A DNA stretch of 64,000 nucleotides from positions 54,772 through 118,771 of the forward strand of contig VYDI01000002.1 in NCBI GenBank assembly GCA_009843505.1, read 5' to 3'. This DNA comes from Holophagales bacterium. GTDB taxonomy: Bacteria; Acidobacteriota; Thermoanaerobaculia; Multivoradales; Multivoraceae. Each line of letters begins with the position of its first letter. Position 1 is the first letter of the stretch. The translations under genes and the position numbers were made by a program. The notes below the pieces were generated by a model that was not told the DNA's origin, made no database searches, and worked only from the letters and a program-made list of their open reading frames with translations. Shown piece after piece: positions 31,889 through 39,391 of the stretch.

Positions 31889-34462
31889 GGTGAAGCGCAC
31901 CGCCGTCCTGTACGTGGCGGCAGCAGGTTCTCCGTTCTCCATCGCCGGCCGGAAGACGGCCCGTCTCATCGCCTCGACGGCGCTCTCGGTGAGGCCGTGG
32001 GGCAACCGCTCCAGCACGTCGACCTCGACGACGCAACCTTCCGCGTCGATGCTGACGCCGAGGCCGACGATGCCCTCGACGCCGGCCTCTATCGCTTCGT
32101 CGGTGTACTCGTGGGCGACCTGGTAGATCATCTCGCCCGGCCTGCGATCCGCGTTGGCGGCGGCGTCCGCCGCGCCCCGCGAGTGACAGACCAGGATCCT
32201 CGCCCGGTCGGGGATCGGGCCCTCCGGTGAGATGGCCAGGATGCTCCTGGCCTCGGCCACGCCATCTTCCGAGCGGCCGGAGTCGACCAGCAGCCTGGCG
32301 AGGCTGTAGCGCGGCGCCACGGACGCCTCCTCGTCCATGACGGCGATCACGCGGCGGAATGCGTCCTCGGCCTCCAGGACGTCCTGCTCGGAGCGATCCG
32401 GCTTGTCGAAGAGGGCCACGCCGAGCGCATTCCAGGCCCGCGCCCGCAGGCGGATGTCGTCGGTCAACTCCAGTGCCCGGCGGGCGGCATCGGCCATCGC
32501 TTCCAGCTGGGAGCGCTGGTAGTGGGCCGCCGCCTCGGCGAGCCAGCCTTCGGGCGTGTCGGACGGGGGCGGCGCCTCGGCGACCACGGCGGGGGCATCG
32601 ACCGCAGCCGGGGCATTGCCGGCGTCGAGGTCGAACGTGACGACGGAGGTCGTGGCGGCTAGATCGTCGCGCACGCCGACGGCGACGCGATGCGGCCCGG
32701 GCGCGGTGACGACATCGACCGCGAAGGGCCACGAGAGTTCCCGGGCGTCGTCGATCTCGCCCTCCTTCACCAGGACGGGGACGGGATGCTCCGTCACTTC
32801 GGAAACGCGCCCCTCCCCGTCGATCACCTGGACCCACAGGCGCACCTGGGCTTCGTGACCGTCGCTGACCGGGGCCAGAGTGAGCGGGCCGATCGGGATC
32901 GCGACCAGCATCCTCGACTGGATGTCGCCGCTCTCGAGGAGAACCTCGCTGCCCGGGCCGCGAACCGGCGCGATCCGGACCCCAATCGGGTTGGCGGCCT
33001 CTTCCATTGAAAGCGCCGCCAGCGTCAGGTCGGCCATCTCGGCCGAGACGGGCTTGTCGACATAGCTGTCCCGGTGACGAATCGACAGGCGTCCGCGATG
33101 GCGCCGCCTTGCCTCTTCGGTGAGCTCGACCTCGATCCGGTGGGTGCTTCCCCGCTCGATGTGCGTCGGCGGCCGCGTTCGCGCCGATGGCGAGGACGGA
33201 GCCGGCAGCGAACGCGGTAAGTAGCCGAGCGAGTAGCGGTTCTGGAGGTCGCTCGCGATGCGATCGAAGCCGCCCGCGAAGTTGCGGGTGTTGACGATCG
33301 CCCGGCCGCCGGTACGGTCGGCCAGGCGGAGCAGCGGCTCCTCGAGATTGGCGGCGCGTGTGAACTCGATGCTGGTGGAGAAGCGGAGGTCGGCCGTGTT
33401 CATTCCGCTGACGCGCGCTCCCGCGGCGGCGACGCTGTGGAAGGTGACGCCGTTGGCGTTGGCGAGGGAGGCGAGCTCGTCGAATCGCCGCGAGAGGTCG
33501 TACTGGTAGGCCTCTAGGGAGGCGTTGGCGGCGTCGATGCCTCTTGTGTCGCTAAACAGATCGACGTCTCGGAAGGGCGACTGGTTGGTGGAACGCCAAC
33601 GCCCGCGCCGATCGTCGAACCTCTCCTCGAGCGCCCGGAACAGATCCTCCGCCGGCCGCATGGGCAGCCCGTTGCTGATGTACAGGATGGCCTTGCGCCC
33701 TGGCAGGCCCGCCATCGTCCGGATCGCGTTCTCCAGGTTCACGATCGAGGCGTCGACCTCGCTTCTGATCATTGCGGCGAAGTCGCGGATCAGCTCCACC
33801 ACCGCGCTGTAGCGGGGCGGAACCTCGTCGTCCCGGTTGAGTTCGCGCAGGATGTCGAGGCGCTGCGATTCGATGCGGTCGCGGCTGCCGACGACCCTCG
33901 CGACCTCGTGCGTCGCCTCAGCGACGCGCCAGGCCTCGGTGGTGAAGGGAAGCGCGACCTCGAACCGGCCCGCATCGTAAACGGCGAGCATCGCGCGGTC
34001 GTACGGGCTGAGCTGGACGCTCAGGAAGTTGCGCAGGAAGGGCAGCAGCCGGTTGCGGTCCGTCGGTGTCAGGTTGTTGTTGTCGACGTAGACCATCAGG
34101 CTCAGCCGGTGTTCGGGCGGCGGCGGCTCGGCAGGGATGAAGCGGTCCAGGTCGCTCTCCCGTGGCCGGCGGTCCCGGAAAGTGGTCGCTTCCCGCTCCC
34201 GCGCGCTCGCGTCCAGGCCGTCCGTGAACTCGAAGAAGTTCGACAGCTCCACCGGGCGACCGTCTTCCCGCACCTCGAAGTCGCCGGCCGTCAGGCCCGT
34301 CACCGGGTTGCCGTCGCGGTCGGTCACCCAGACGTCGACGTTGACGACGCGCACGTCGATCGTCTCGCCGAAGGTCTCGGGCGCGGGCTCCTGTTGTGCC
34401 TCGGCGAGGCCGCTCGCGGAGACCAGCAGGGAGAGCGTGGCGATGGTGGCAGGACGTTTCAT
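31868..34462 (-). CDS. VWFA-related acidobacterial domain protein with TonB-like C-terminus
   Basis: 864 aa from the ATG at 34462. Signal peptide MKRPATIATLSLLVSASGLAEA. Next, an N-terminal beta-domain (VVNVDVWVTDRDGNPVTGL, DFEVREDGRPVELSNFFEF) that starts the VWFA-related acidobacterial family, and an A-domain with a degenerate metal site (LMVYVDNNNLTPTDRNRL). A middle helical region of TPR-like repeats (LEAMADAARRALELTDDIR) follows, and the last 80 residues look like a TonB C-terminal energy-transducer domain (GIVGLGVSIDAEGCVVEVDV, AMRRAVFRPAMENGEPAAA). Likely periplasmic or outer-membrane linked. This family is the best lineage marker in the window. Confidence 0.87.
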   Translation of the reverse strand: MKRPATIATLSLLVSASGLAEAQQEPAPETFGETIDVRVVNVDVWVTDRDGNPVTGLTAGDFEVREDGRPVELSNFFEFTDGLDASAREREATTFRDRRPRESDLDRFIPAEPPPPEHRLSLMVYVDNNNLTPTDRNRLLPFLRNFLSVQLSPYDRAMLAVYDAGRFEVALPFTTEAWRVAEATHEVARVVGSRDRIESQRLDILRELNRDDEVPPRYSAVVELIRDFAAMIRSEVDASIVNLENAIRTMAGLPGRKAILYISNGLPMRPAEDLFRALEERFDDRRGRWRSTNQSPFRDVDLFSDTRGIDAANASLEAYQYDLSRRFDELASLANANGVTFHSVAAAGARVSGMNTADLRFSTSIEFTRAANLEEPLLRLADRTGGRAIVNTRNFAGGFDRIASDLQNRYSLGYLPRSLPAPSSPSARTRPPTHIERGSTHRIEVELTEEARRRHRGRLSIRHRDSYVDKPVSAEMADLTLAALSMEEAANPIGVRIAPVRGPGSEVLLESGDIQSRMLVAIPIGPLTLAPVSDGHEAQVRLWVQVIDGEGRVSEVTEHPVPVLVKEGEIDDARELSWPFAVDVVTAPGPHRVAVGVRDDLAATTSVVTFDLDAGNAPAAVDAPAVVAEAPPPSDTPEGWLAEAAAHYQRSQLEAMADAARRALELTDDIRLRARAWNALGVALFDKPDRSEQDVLEAEDAFRRVIAVMDEEASVAPRYSLARLLVDSGRSEDGVAEARSILAISPEGPIPDRARILVCHSRGAADAAANADRRPGEMIYQVAHEYTDEAIEAGVEGIVGLGVSIDAEGCVVEVDVLERLPHGLTESAVEAMRRAVFRPAMENGEPAAATYRTAVRFTLDAEER

Positions 34463-34505
34463 CCTGGGCAAAGCGTATCTCCGAGCGCACAGGCACCCTC
34501 GCCCG

Positions 34506-34583
34506 CAGGCCGCTACACACTGGGTGCGCCGGCGTCCCCGCCGGCAGGCCGTTACACACTGGGTGCGCCGGCGTCCCCGCCGG
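34506..34583. repeat. Two tandem 39-bp copies of the dispersed palindromic repeat
   Basis: Units at 34506-34544 and 34545-34583 differ at a single base (CAGGCCGCTACACACTGGG versus CAGGCCGTTACACACTGGG). Each carries the hairpin core in the orientation opposite to the 28497 copy. They fill the space upstream of the VWFA gene and downstream of the PEP-utilising enzyme gene. Confidence 0.8.
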
Positions 34584-34617
34584 CATCCGGGCGCCGCCGC
34601 GGAGCGGCGAGCGCGAT

Positions 34618-37437
34618 TCAGCTCTCCTCGTGAAGCGTCACGACCCCCGCGTCGCCGTCGACGCTGATCTCCTGCCCCGGCGTCACGCGCTGGGTGATCG
34701 TGCCCGTGCCGACGACAGCGGGAATGCCGTACTCGCGCGCGACGATCGAGCCGTGACCAAGGATGCCGCCGATATCGGTCACGAGACCCGAGGCGTGGGC
34801 GAACAGCGGCGTCCAGGCCGGATTCGTCATCGGGCACACGAGAATGGAGCCGGACCGCATCCGGTCGAACTCCGGCGGTGACTTGATCAGGCTCGCCGGC
34901 GCGGTCACGGTGCCGGGGCTCACGGGGACGCCGCGCAGCGTGGAGCTGTTCGGATCGTTGCGGGCCTGGGTTTCCTTGAAGGCGATCGAGGGATGCTCGC
35001 TCGCCTCCGGCGGCACGGTGCCCGGCGGGTGGAGACGCTTGCGCGCTTCCCGAAGCTCGCGTCGTTCGGCGGCGAGCACTCCGAGATCGGGCCTCGCTTC
35101 GCCGCGCTCACGTGCCTCGATCGCCTCGCGGATCTCCTCCGTGACGCAGTAGTAGATGTCGTCGGGCCGCGAGAACGTGCCCGCTTCGACCAGGCGCCGC
35201 CCCAGCTCCGCCGCCAGCGGCCGCAGCACCGGCCAGGCGCTGCCGAGGTAGAACATCGTCTCCTCGCGGATCGGGTAGAAGAGGTAGGTGAACCACAGAC
35301 GGAAGCGGAACTGCCAGTACTCGAGGCCGTCGAGCAGCTCTTCGACCTCAGCAAGCGCCTTTTCTTTCTTCGCTCTGGCGTCGATGTCGTGCTGCTCCGG
35401 GCTGTAGTCGCGGTTGGCGACCATCGTCTTCAGCGTGGCGAAGAACGCGGTCGGATCCTCGCTCTGCGGCGGCTCGACGAAGTCGAGCGTGTAGCCCTGG
35501 TGCCCGAAGGTGGAGAGGTAGTCGTGAATCGCCTCCAGCGCCGGACCGCTCGCCGGATGCTCCTCGAGCGCGGCCAGGAGGCGTGAGGCCGGGGTCACCA
35601 TCACCAGTTCCCAGAGCGACTCGTCGGCCCGGATGCGCCTGGCGACCTCGTAGATCGCGTCGTTCGCTTCCATCGTCTTCGACTTGAAGCCGCTCAGGAA
35701 CTGGCCGCTCGTGAAGTGGTGGCCGGGCAGCGTCTCGCGCAGGAAGCACTGGAGCTGATCGTCCGTCGACTTGGCGACGCCGAACGTGTGCCCGGTGTCG
35801 TTCGACCAGTAGTCGCCCTCCGCGATGCCCAGGTCGACGACGCCCTTGAGCAGGGTCTCGTCTGACGCCGCGGCGGGATCGACTTCGCGCCATTCGCCGG
35901 TGATCCGGACCAGGCGCGGCATCGTCTCCTCCCTCCACTTCCTGAGCACGCCGTCGTTCCACTGGGTGCGATTGAAGGCGATGAAGGTGGGGTTCCTGCT
36001 CTCGGGCATCGTCACCCGCTGCGCCAGCGACTCGCCGAGTCCGGCCGAGGCCGCCCAGGCGTCGAAGGCGCGGCGGTCCTCGTCGCCGAGCGCATCTCGA
36101 AACAGCTTCAGATCGTGCGCCGCCATCTCCAGGTTCTCCGCGGGGGAGTCCTTGCGCCGTTCGGCCATGGCGCGTTCGGCGGCCTCCAGCTCGTCCTCGG
36201 TCGGCTTGCTGATCTTCTCGTTGCCGTCCGGGAAGAGCATTTGCCAGTCGCCGCGCTGGTAGGCGAAGCCGTGCATCGTGACGAAGACCGGGCCGCCGCC
36301 GACCATCATGCTCTTGCCGCCCCGGGCCTTCTCGAGGCCCACGGTCAGGTAGAGCTCCTCGAACAGCGGGCAGATTGGATCGGGCATGTTCTCGACGATC
36401 TGGCGGCGCGTCAGGATCCGGGCCGGAGGGGTAGGCACCCACTCCACTTCGATCGGCTGCGGCGGCAGGTTCGTGATGGGCCGCGACTGCAGCAGGTACA
36501 GCTTGCCGCCCGAGATCGCCCACTCGATGTCCTGGGGCACGCCCTCGAACCGCGCCTCGACCTGCCCGCCCAGCTCGACGAGCTCGCGGATGGCCTCCGC
36601 CGACAGGGAGGACCTCTCCCGATCGGCCTCGTCGATCTCCTCGAGGCGCGTGCCCTGGTCGCCGTCCTGGACGATCCGCTGTTCCTTCGTGCCGATGATC
36701 GTCTCGGTTGCCTCGCCGGTCGTTCGATCGACCACGTACGTGTCGGGCGTCACCTGGCCGCCGACGACGGCCTCGCCGAGGCCGAAGCTGGCGTTGACGA
36801 TCGCCTCGGAGCGTTCGCCGGTAGCCGGGTTGGCCGTGAACAGGATGCCCGAGACCTCGGACGGCACCATGATCTGCACGACGACCGCCATCGCGACCTT
36901 GCCCTGGTCGATGCCCATCTGGTGCCGGTAGGCGATCGCGCGGGGCGTCCACAGGGAAGCCCAGCAGTCGCGCACCGCCTGTACGACCGCGTCCTCGCCG
37001 CGCACGTTCAGGTAGGTGTCCTGCTGGCCGGCGAACGACGCCTCGGGCAGGTCCTCGGCGTTGGCGGACGAGCGCACCGCGACCGGTGGGTTCGCGGGCT
37101 CGAGGCTTCGGTAAGCGACGGCGATCTCCGCGGCCGCGAGGTCGGAGAGGGCCGGCGCGGCCAGGAGTTCCTGGATCGCCGCCGACGCCCTGTCGAACGA
37201 GACGGCGCCATTCACGAGTTCGGGCCTGGCCAGCTCGACGATCCGCTGCTGCAGACCGTTCGCCGCGACGAATGCCCGGTAGGCGGCAGTGGTGACCTGG
37301 AAGCCGCCCGGCACCGCGAAGCCGGCGTTCGCCGCGCGTGCCAGCGAGCGGCCCTTGCCGCCCAGGAGGTCGAGGTCGTCGTCGCGGGTGTCGAGCGGCC
37401 GGACGAAGGACGCGGCCGTAGCGGAAAGCTGGTCCAT
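34618..37437 (-). CDS. PEP synthase / rifampicin phosphotransferase-like enzyme
   Basis: 939 aa from the ATG at 37437. The N-terminal ATP-grasp-like PEP/pyruvate-binding domain shows LLGGKGRSLARAANAGFAVP, PVAVRSSANAEDLPEASFAG, and DIEWAISGGKLYLLQSRPI. The C-terminal swivelling domain carries the phosphohistidine site GHGSIVAREYGIPAVVG (His895). The large middle region does not look like the PEP synthase TIM barrel but fits the variable substrate domain of rifampicin phosphotransferases. It phosphorylates a substrate using ATP with release of AMP and phosphate. Which substrate is open. It follows the SDR gene by 5 bp. Confidence 0.83.
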   Translation of the reverse strand: MDQLSATAASFVRPLDTRDDDLDLLGGKGRSLARAANAGFAVPGGFQVTTAAYRAFVAANGLQQRIVELARPELVNGAVSFDRASAAIQELLAAPALSDLAAAEIAVAYRSLEPANPPVAVRSSANAEDLPEASFAGQQDTYLNVRGEDAVVQAVRDCWASLWTPRAIAYRHQMGIDQGKVAMAVVVQIMVPSEVSGILFTANPATGERSEAIVNASFGLGEAVVGGQVTPDTYVVDRTTGEATETIIGTKEQRIVQDGDQGTRLEEIDEADRERSSLSAEAIRELVELGGQVEARFEGVPQDIEWAISGGKLYLLQSRPITNLPPQPIEVEWVPTPPARILTRRQIVENMPDPICPLFEELYLTVGLEKARGGKSMMVGGGPVFVTMHGFAYQRGDWQMLFPDGNEKISKPTEDELEAAERAMAERRKDSPAENLEMAAHDLKLFRDALGDEDRRAFDAWAASAGLGESLAQRVTMPESRNPTFIAFNRTQWNDGVLRKWREETMPRLVRITGEWREVDPAAASDETLLKGVVDLGIAEGDYWSNDTGHTFGVAKSTDDQLQCFLRETLPGHHFTSGQFLSGFKSKTMEANDAIYEVARRIRADESLWELVMVTPASRLLAALEEHPASGPALEAIHDYLSTFGHQGYTLDFVEPPQSEDPTAFFATLKTMVANRDYSPEQHDIDARAKKEKALAEVEELLDGLEYWQFRFRLWFTYLFYPIREETMFYLGSAWPVLRPLAAELGRRLVEAGTFSRPDDIYYCVTEEIREAIEARERGEARPDLGVLAAERRELREARKRLHPPGTVPPEASEHPSIAFKETQARNDPNSSTLRGVPVSPGTVTAPASLIKSPPEFDRMRSGSILVCPMTNPAWTPLFAHASGLVTDIGGILGHGSIVAREYGIPAVVGTGTITQRVTPGQEISVDGDAGVVTLHEES

Positions 37438-37442
37438 CGGTC

Positions 37443-38219
37443 TCAGTTCCAGAAGCGGTCCAGCCGCGTCCAGGACCGGATCGGAATCACCTCGCCGGTG
37501 AGCAGGTCGGACGCTGGCGAGGCCAGGAAGAGGCAGAGGTCGGCGACGTCTTCGGGGTCGGGCGGCCGTTCGAGGCGTGGCACGGGGGTGCCGTCCTCCT
37601 TCTCGGCCGGCTGGATGACGCCCCACTTCACCATCGCCGGCGTGGCGATCAGTCCGGGCGCCACGCAGTTGACCCGGATGTTGTGCTTCGCCCACTGGAA
37701 GGCCAGGTTGTTGCTCAGGCTGATCACGCCCGCCTTGGCCGCCGAGTAGTGGAGCATGCCGGGGTGGCCCTTGGTGCCGGCGACCGACGAGATGTTGATG
37801 ATGTTGCCGCTCTGCTGCTCGATCATCTGCTTGCCGGCGGCGATGCAGCACAGCCAGGTGCCGGTCAGGTTCAGGTCGACGATGCGCTGCCACTCGTCGT
37901 AGGGCGTGTCCTCTGGCATGCGCGGCGTCGCGCCGCCGCCGGCGTTGTTCACCATGACGTCGAGCCGCCCGAAGGCGCCGACGGTTTCGGCGATCAGCCC
38001 ATTCACGTCGTCGGGGACGGTGATGTCGCAACCGACGGCCATGGCGGTTCCGCCTGCCGACTCGATCTCGCCGACGACGCCGTCCAGGTTCTCCTTCTTG
38101 CGCGACGCGACGACGACTTTGGCGCCGGCCTCGGCATAGGCCTTCGCGATGCAGGTTCCGATGCCGCCGGCGCCGCCGGTGACGATGGCGACGCGATCCG
38201 TCAGGTCGAGTCTGGTCAT
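37443..38219 (-). CDS. Short-chain dehydrogenase/reductase
   Basis: 258 aa. Classical SDR: TGGAGGIG (14-21) nucleotide loop, NNAGGGA (91-97), catalytic Ser in NISSVAG, and the Tyr158/Lys162 pair in YSAAK. The final segment carries the usual LLTGEVIPI. It reduces or oxidises a small alcohol/ketone using NAD(P)H. Starts with ATGA overlapping the stop of the upstream heme protein and ends 5 bp before the PEP-utilising enzyme, so the three form one operon. Confidence 0.92.
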   Translation of the reverse strand: MTRLDLTDRVAIVTGGAGGIGTCIAKAYAEAGAKVVVASRKKENLDGVVGEIESAGGTAMAVGCDITVPDDVNGLIAETVGAFGRLDVMVNNAGGGATPRMPEDTPYDEWQRIVDLNLTGTWLCCIAAGKQMIEQQSGNIINISSVAGTKGHPGMLHYSAAKAGVISLSNNLAFQWAKHNIRVNCVAPGLIATPAMVKWGVIQPAEKEDGTPVPRLERPPDPEDVADLCLFLASPASDLLTGEVIPIRSWTRLDRFWN

Positions 38220-39262
38220 TCCTTCACACGCCCAGTCGGGATGCCGCCCGCGCCGTCTCCGGGCGTTCCAGGAACGATGCGCGCCTCGCAGCCGCCGCCG
38301 GGCGGGATCAGCCAGTCGCAGCCGGGCGTGTTTCCCGCGCCGTCGTCGTGGCAGGCGAGCAGCGCCGCGTAGTCGTCCTTCAGGCTGCCCGGCCGGCGCG
38401 GCGGCATGAACCCGCTCACGTGGACCTGACCGCCCTCCAGCAGGCGGGCCGTCCTGGTCGGCGCCCGGTGGCAGTCGAGACAGGCGTTGCCTTCGATGTA
38501 CGGCGTCCGCATGTCCCAGTGCGTTCCGCCGACCACCCAGTAGGGCGCTTCAGGATCCACCCATCCCGGAAGGACGGGTTCGTCGGGATCGGACGGCAGC
38601 CTGGCGCCGTCGATCCATGGGTCGTGCAGGAAGGCGTTGTTCTGGTGGCACTGGACGCACTGGACGTTCGGCGGCGGCGGGATGAAGGCCTTGTCGAATT
38701 CGTCGTGGTCCGGACCGGGGAGCTTCCCGGCCAGCAGGCCGCGTTCGTCCATGTGAAGGTACTCCCTGGCCTGGATCAGGTCGCCCTTCCCGTCCGGCGA
38801 CTCGAAGAAGCAGGTGGCGCCCGTCGTCTTGTTGTGGCCGATCATCTGGACGGAGGAGATGCCCCTCTCGAAGAGCTCCCGGCCCGCTGAGCGGCAGAAC
38901 CAGACCCAGACGACATCGTCCAGAGGGCTGCCGTCGGCGGCCTTGCCCGGCACCCTGGCGATCCGGGAGCCGACGTTGCAGTTGCCCTTGAAGTCGGGCG
39001 TGTCGCACTGGCGGTAGCCCGGACTCTCGAAGACCTCGACGCCGTCGACGTGGATCGGGATGCGCACGCCCGTGCCGCAGTCGACGGTCGGCGGCACGCC
39101 GACGTGCGGCAGGCACATCGCCGCGTACTCGGACGCCGTCTCCGGCATCGTCTGCGCCTTGCCGCCGGGTATGCAGGCGTCCTCGGCCATCGCTCCGGCG
39201 GGAACGAGCACCGCGAGCAGGGCGCTCGCTACGGCCAGCCGTGACATCGCTCGAAGCTTCAT
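38216..39262 (-). CDS. Secreted di-heme c-type cytochrome-like protein
   Basis: 348 aa from the ATG at 39262; an upstream extension has no signal and was rejected. Signal peptide to about residue 26 (LVPAGAMA). Two heme-attachment motifs, CVQCH (202-206) and CLDCH (261-265), lie in the C-terminal half, with the N-terminal half rich in cysteines that could form disulfides. No known cytochrome family recognised. A promoter (TTGAGA-17-TACACT) lies directly upstream. First gene of the operon with the SDR and phosphotransferase-like enzyme, so it may accept electrons from a periplasmic oxidation; this is inference. Confidence 0.78.
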   Translation of the reverse strand: MKLRAMSRLAVASALLAVLVPAGAMAEDACIPGGKAQTMPETASEYAAMCLPHVGVPPTVDCGTGVRIPIHVDGVEVFESPGYRQCDTPDFKGNCNVGSRIARVPGKAADGSPLDDVVWVWFCRSAGRELFERGISSVQMIGHNKTTGATCFFESPDGKGDLIQAREYLHMDERGLLAGKLPGPDHDEFDKAFIPPPPNVQCVQCHQNNAFLHDPWIDGARLPSDPDEPVLPGWVDPEAPYWVVGGTHWDMRTPYIEGNACLDCHRAPTRTARLLEGGQVHVSGFMPPRRPGSLKDDYAALLACHDDGAGNTPGCDWLIPPGGGCEARIVPGTPGDGAGGIPTGRVKE

Positions 39263-39287
39263 CTGATTCTCCTTCGTCCCGGCCGGG

Positions 39288-39316
39288 AGTGTACCGAACT
39301 TGTAACAGTGTCTCAA
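39288..39316 (-). promoter_or_regulatory. Sigma70-like promoter for the di-heme protein operon
   Basis: On the minus strand TTGAGA (39316-39311) and TACACT (39293-39288) are 17 bp apart, 26 bp upstream of the ATG at 39262. AACTTG occurs twice (39297-39302 and 39315-39320), 18 bp apart, a direct repeat that may bind a regulator. Confidence 0.55.
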
Positions 39317-39324
39317 CTTGGAAG

Positions 39325-39352
39325 TTGCCGCGAAGGTGAAACGCTGTATCAT
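39325..39352 (+). promoter_or_regulatory. Sigma70-like promoter for the TonB receptor
   Basis: TTGCCG (39325-39330) and TATCAT (39347-39352) with a 16-bp spacer, 39 bp upstream of the ATG at 39392. It lies back to back with the minus-strand promoter at 39288-39316, so the two may be co-regulated. Confidence 0.5.
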
Positions 39353-39391
39353 GTTTTGCGTACTCTTCAGGAACTTCCAGGGAGGAAGAGC

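Noticed and set aside
34506..34583. Possible CRISPR repeats
   Set aside because: Two adjacent 39-bp units with no spacers and no cas genes; they match the dispersed hairpin family.
35958..35968. CTGGGTGCG within the phosphotransferase-like gene, a possible repeat copy
   Set aside because: The hairpin core is missing; chance match in coding sequence.
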